Assembly: GCA_015491595.1 (NCBI GenBank)
Contig: WFVP01000092.1
Location: 1 to 8,923, forward strand
Length of the DNA stretch: 8,923 nucleotides
From: Anaerolineales bacterium
GTDB taxonomy: Bacteria; Chloroflexota; Anaerolineae; Anaerolineales; DRMV01
Direction of reading: 5' to 3'
Shown: positions 5,972 to 8,923 of the stretch, one piece after another
How positions within the stretch are numbered: position 1 is the first letter of the stretch
Layout of the letters: the number at the start of each line of letters is the position of its first letter
The notes under the pieces: generated by a model
What the model saw: the letters and a program-made list of their open reading frames with translations, nothing else
Told to the model about the DNA's origin: nothing
The model's database searches: none
Position numbers and translations under genes: made by a program

Positions 5972-7369
5972 ATGGACGAGAACCTGATGTTGCTCATCTA
6001 CCTCCTGCTCATCCCTCTGCTCATTGGGATGAACGCCTTTTTCGTCATCATCGAATTCACCGTGGTGGCTGCCCGCAAGCCACGGCTCAAGCACCTCGGA
6101 GCCGCCACACCGCGCACGCTGGCTCTGGTACTCCAATGGGTGGAGGAACCCTCAGCCCGAAACCGCATCATCGCGGCCGCCCAATTGGGCGTCACTTTGG
6201 TGAGCCTGGTCCTGGGCGCGATTGGCGAGCAGACGGTCGAGATTCTGGTGACCCGCTACCTTTACACCCTTCCCCTGGCCGAGTATTCGTGGGGACCTGC
6301 GGTCTTGCGTGCCCTGCCCCTGGTCCTCTCCTTTCTGTTCGTCACGGGCCTTCATGTGATTTTCGGCGAACAAGTGCCCAAAGTGGCCGCCCTCCAAATG
6401 CCCGAAAAGGCCCTTCTCAAAATGGCCTGGGGGATGCAGGTCTTTCTATTGACCTTCCGCTGGTTCATCGACCTGTTGGACGCCACGACGCGAAACATCC
6501 TCCGGGCCTTGGGCTTTGAGCAGGCATCCGAGGACCACTTCCTTTCCCTGGACGAGCTTCGTCTGGTCCTGCAAGAAGCTCAGGAAGTGGGCGTTCTGCC
6601 CTCAGAGGAGGGCGAAATTCTGGACGCGGTTCTGGATTTGCGGCATCTGTTGGTCCGGCAGGTCATGATTCCCCGCACCGATATCGTGGCCATTGAAGCC
6701 GACGCACCCGCTTCCCAAATCCTCCATCTGGCGGCCAAGCATGACCTGACCAAATTCCCCGTTTACGAAGGGGACCTGGACCACGTCATCGGCCTGGCCC
6801 ACGTCAAACAGGTCCTCAAGGTCTTCTCCTCACCCGAGTTCCCCCAAATGAAGGCACGCGACGTGGCCAGCGAGGTGATTTTCGTGCCCGAAACGCTTCC
6901 CGTCGGCGAGTTGCTCCGCCTCTTTCGGGAGAAGCGCCAGCACCTGGCCCTGGTGGTGGACGAATTCGGCGGCGTGGCCGGCCTGGTGACGCTGGAGGAT
7001 GTTCTGGAAGAAATCGTGGGCGAGGTAAGCGACCCCTTCGACCACGAAACTCCTGACGTGGAATTCCTCCCCGACGGAACCGTGCGTATCGACGGCATGG
7101 CCCTGATGGAAGACGTCAACGAAACCCTCAACCTGAACCTGCATTCCCCCCATTACGACACCATGGCCGGTTTCCTCCTGGACCGTCTGGGACACATCCC
7201 CAAAGAAGGAGAAAGCGTCGTCCTGGAAAAAGAGGGGGTGAAACTCACCGTGGAACGCATGGACGGGCTGCGCATTGACAAAATCCGCCTGGAATGGCTG
7301 CATCCCCGTCCGGCCCCCATGTCCCTCCCCTCACCGGAAGACCGCTCGGATTCGGGAGGCCCTGGGTGA
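5972..7369 (+). CDS. CNNM/CorC-type membrane protein with DUF21, CBS pair and CorC_HlyC domains
   Basis: This 465-residue inner-membrane protein belongs to the hemolysin-C/CorC family. Members are linked to magnesium or cobalt handling, and some homologues transport Mg2+ or Na+; the ion here is not proven. The DUF21 membrane domain covers about residues 4-180, with a hydrophobic N-terminal helix (6-30), further segments near 70-95, 110-132 and 148-170, and the characteristic FGEQVPKVAA (131-140). The acidic linker (190-220) leads to two CBS motifs (about 225-345), including MIPRTDIVAIE and VVDEFGGVAGLVTLEDVLEEIVGE (given as a landmark around 328-351). The CorC_HlyC domain (about 363-443) follows, then a Pro/Ser/Gly-rich tail. 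The start ATG has AAGGAAGG at 5962-5969. It lies 40 bases after the Memo gene with no terminator between, so it may be in the same transcript. Its stop overlaps the priA start (GTGA). Confidence 0.94.
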   Translation: MDENLMLLIYLLLIPLLIGMNAFFVIIEFTVVAARKPRLKHLGAATPRTLALVLQWVEEPSARNRIIAAAQLGVTLVSLVLGAIGEQTVEILVTRYLYTLPLAEYSWGPAVLRALPLVLSFLFVTGLHVIFGEQVPKVAALQMPEKALLKMAWGMQVFLLTFRWFIDLLDATTRNILRALGFEQASEDHFLSLDELRLVLQEAQEVGVLPSEEGEILDAVLDLRHLLVRQVMIPRTDIVAIEADAPASQILHLAAKHDLTKFPVYEGDLDHVIGLAHVKQVLKVFSSPEFPQMKARDVASEVIFVPETLPVGELLRLFREKRQHLALVVDEFGGVAGLVTLEDVLEEIVGEVSDPFDHETPDVEFLPDGTVRIDGMALMEDVNETLNLNLHSPHYDTMAGFLLDRLGHIPKEGESVVLEKEGVKLTVERMDGLRIDKIRLEWLHPRPAPMSLPSPEDRSDSGGPG

Positions 7370-8923
7370 CGGTTTACGTCGAAGTGGCGGTCTATTTTCC
7401 TCGGGTCGTGGGCACATTCCATTACCACCTCCCCCCTCACCTTGAAGTACAGCCAGGTCAGTTGGTGGAAGTTCCCTTTGGACGGGAGAACCGTCCCATG
7501 CAGGGGGTGGTGCTGGGCTTCGTCACCCAACCGGAGGTGGAGGCCACCAAGCCGGTCACGGGAATTGTGGACCCCGAAGCCGTGCTCACGTCCCAACAAA
7601 TCGCCCTGGCCCGCCTTATGACCCGTCGTTGGCTCTGCACCCTGGCCGAAGCCATTGCCCTGATGCTCCCGCCCGGCGTGGCCCGGTTGACGGAGACGGA
7701 GTACCGGCTCACACCCGAGGCACCGCCCACGGACGAGCATCTCTCGCCCCTGGAGCGTCGCCTCTGGCGCCTCTTGCGGGAGCGAGGCCCGCTGCGAACC
7801 GCGCAACTCCACCGCCACCTGGGTCGCCTTCCCTGGGAGCGCCTGGCGGAAAAGTGGGTCCAGCGGGGATGGATTGCCACCCGGGCCGTGCTCCCGGCAC
7901 CGCGCGCCCGACCACGCACCGTCCGGGCCGTGGCCCTGGCCGTGACCCCGGAAGAGGTGCGCGCGGCATGGGACCATCTGGGACGTCCCGGCTCGCCCGC
8001 GCGCGAGCGACGCCGCGCGGTGCTCCAACTCCTGCTGGACCGGGCGCCCGAGCCCCTGGAAGTGGGAGAAGTCTACGCGGAGACGGGCGCCACCGCCCAG
8101 GACCTGCGCTACCTGGAAGAGCGGGGACTGATTCGCCGCCTGACCCAGGACACCTGGCGGGACCCCCTGGCCCATGTGCAGGAAGACCTGCAACCACCTC
8201 CGGCCCTCACGCCCCGTCAGCAACAGGTCTGGGAAGAGGTACGGCACAGCCTGGAACGGGCTCTGGTCCAGGGGCAGAAGGTGCCGCCCATCTTGCTCCA
8301 CGGCGTCACCGGCTCGGGGAAGACGGAAATCTACCTCCGGGCAGCGGAATACGCGCTGCGACAGAAGCGCCAGGTCTTGGTGCTGGTGCCGGAAATCGGC
8401 CTGGCGACCCTGCTGGTGCGGCGCTTTCTGGCCCGATTCCCCGGTCAGGTGGGGGTGCTGCACTCCGGCCTCACCCTGGGCCAGCGGTACGACACCTGGC
8501 GCCGGGCCCGCCGGGGGGAAATCCCCGTGCTCATCGGGGCCCGCAGCGCGGTCTTCGCGCCCCTGCCCCGCCTGGGCCTCATCGTGGTGGACGAGAGCCA
8601 CGCCGAAGCCTATGCCAACCCGGAACACGGCCCCTACTACCACGCGCGGGAAGTGGCCCAGGATTATGCCCGCCTCGTGGGCGGGGTCGCCTTGTTGGGG
8701 TCGGCCACGCCCGACGTGGTGAGCACCTACCGGGCCCGTAAGGGCGTCTACCGGTTGCTGGTGCTGCCCGAACGGGTGGCGGGTGGCCGACAACGGCCCA
8801 CCGCGGACAGCAGCGCGCCCCTGCCCCATGTGCAGGTCGTAGACATGCGGGAGATGTGGAAACAAGGCCGGGGCGGCCCCCTCAGCACCCCCCTCCTGGA
8901 AGCCTTGCAGGACACTCTGCGAC
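7366..8923 (+). CDS. priA: Primosomal protein N' (replication restart helicase PriA), 3'-truncated by the window edge
   Basis: PriA recognises stalled forks and recombination intermediates and reloads the replisome by 3'-5' DNA unwinding. The frame runs without a stop from the GTG at 7366 to the window end, 519 full codons. The N-terminal 3'-DNA-binding domain (about 1-105) shows VYVEVAVYFPRVVGTFHYHLP, LVEVPFGRE and the typical AEAIALMLPPGV. A winged-helix region follows (about 125-270). The helicase begins near 285: Walker A GVTGSGKTE (313-321), motif Ia VPEIGL, LHSGL (365-369), GARSAVFAPL (391-400), Walker B box DESH (409-412) and motif III GSATP (445-449). The zinc-binding cysteines and second helicase lobe lie beyond the edge. 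DESH replaces the DEEH of E. coli PriA, and PEIGLATLL lacks the TPQ of the usual motif. GGGAGG at 7354-7359 and the GTGA overlap with the upstream gene support the GTG start and translational coupling. Confidence 0.95.
   Translation, partial: MTVYVEVAVYFPRVVGTFHYHLPPHLEVQPGQLVEVPFGRENRPMQGVVLGFVTQPEVEATKPVTGIVDPEAVLTSQQIALARLMTRRWLCTLAEAIALMLPPGVARLTETEYRLTPEAPPTDEHLSPLERRLWRLLRERGPLRTAQLHRHLGRLPWERLAEKWVQRGWIATRAVLPAPRARPRTVRAVALAVTPEEVRAAWDHLGRPGSPARERRRAVLQLLLDRAPEPLEVGEVYAETGATAQDLRYLEERGLIRRLTQDTWRDPLAHVQEDLQPPPALTPRQQQVWEEVRHSLERALVQGQKVPPILLHGVTGSGKTEIYLRAAEYALRQKRQVLVLVPEIGLATLLVRRFLARFPGQVGVLHSGLTLGQRYDTWRRARRGEIPVLIGARSAVFAPLPRLGLIVVDESHAEAYANPEHGPYYHAREVAQDYARLVGGVALLGSATPDVVSTYRARKGVYRLLVLPERVAGGRQRPTADSSAPLPHVQVVDMREMWKQGRGGPLSTPLLEALQDTLR

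Noticed and set aside
7153..8865. A 570-codon open frame on the minus strand opposite the CorC-type gene and priA
   Set aside because: It is antisense to two clearly conserved proteins, its product is low-complexity and rich in Gly, His, Gln and Arg, and such frames are expected where high-GC codons avoid stops on the other strand.

Overview
The window is a GC-rich (clearly above 60 % by eye), densely packed bacterial segment with seven protein genes, all on the + strand. It holds no RNA gene, CRISPR array, insertion sequence or phage gene that I can see. Gene content (Obg with a C-terminal OCT domain, a DUF4013 membrane protein, a stand-alone Memo-family protein, a PriA with an altered DExH box) and codon style suggest a Chloroflexota-like, possibly Anaerolineae-type, bacterium. 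That assignment is inference from family resemblance and needs a database search. Both ends are cut: obg lacks its 5' part and priA lacks its 3' part.

Layout. (1) 1-875 is the 3' two thirds of obg, a ribosome-assembly GTPase, followed at once by a good intrinsic terminator (about 884-921). (2) 942-3013 is a two-gene unit. It has a tryptophanase (tnaA) whose selectivity residues are those of tryptophan indole-lyase and not tyrosine phenol-lyase, coupled through an ATGA overlap to a histidine-phosphatase (phosphoglycerate-mutase-like) gene. A hairpin sits on the stop codon of the second gene. (3) 3014-3354 is the only long non-coding gap. It carries candidate promoter elements and a strong 11-bp inverted repeat made of two similar palindromic sites 22 bp apart. 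(4) 3355-5931 is a tightly packed trio: an aldo/keto reductase of the Kv-beta-like type, a DUF4013 multi-pass membrane protein (ATGA overlap), and a Memo-family protein (AmmeMemoRadiSam protein B) 4 nt further on. (5) 5972-8923 holds a CNNM/CorC-type membrane protein with a CBS pair, and priA starting in a GTGA overlap with it.

How the genes may work together. obg and priA are housekeeping genes (ribosome assembly, replication restart). tnaA would release indole, pyruvate and ammonia from tryptophan. Its coupled phosphatase has no obvious link to that reaction. The reductase/DUF4013/Memo trio is probably co-transcribed and may share a redox or membrane role, but the sequence does not prove it. 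I find no convincing new defence, mobile or RNA-based system here. The points worth a second look are the unusual tnaA-phosphatase coupling without a tnaC-type leader, the paired palindromes ahead of the reductase operon, and the divergent motifs of PriA.
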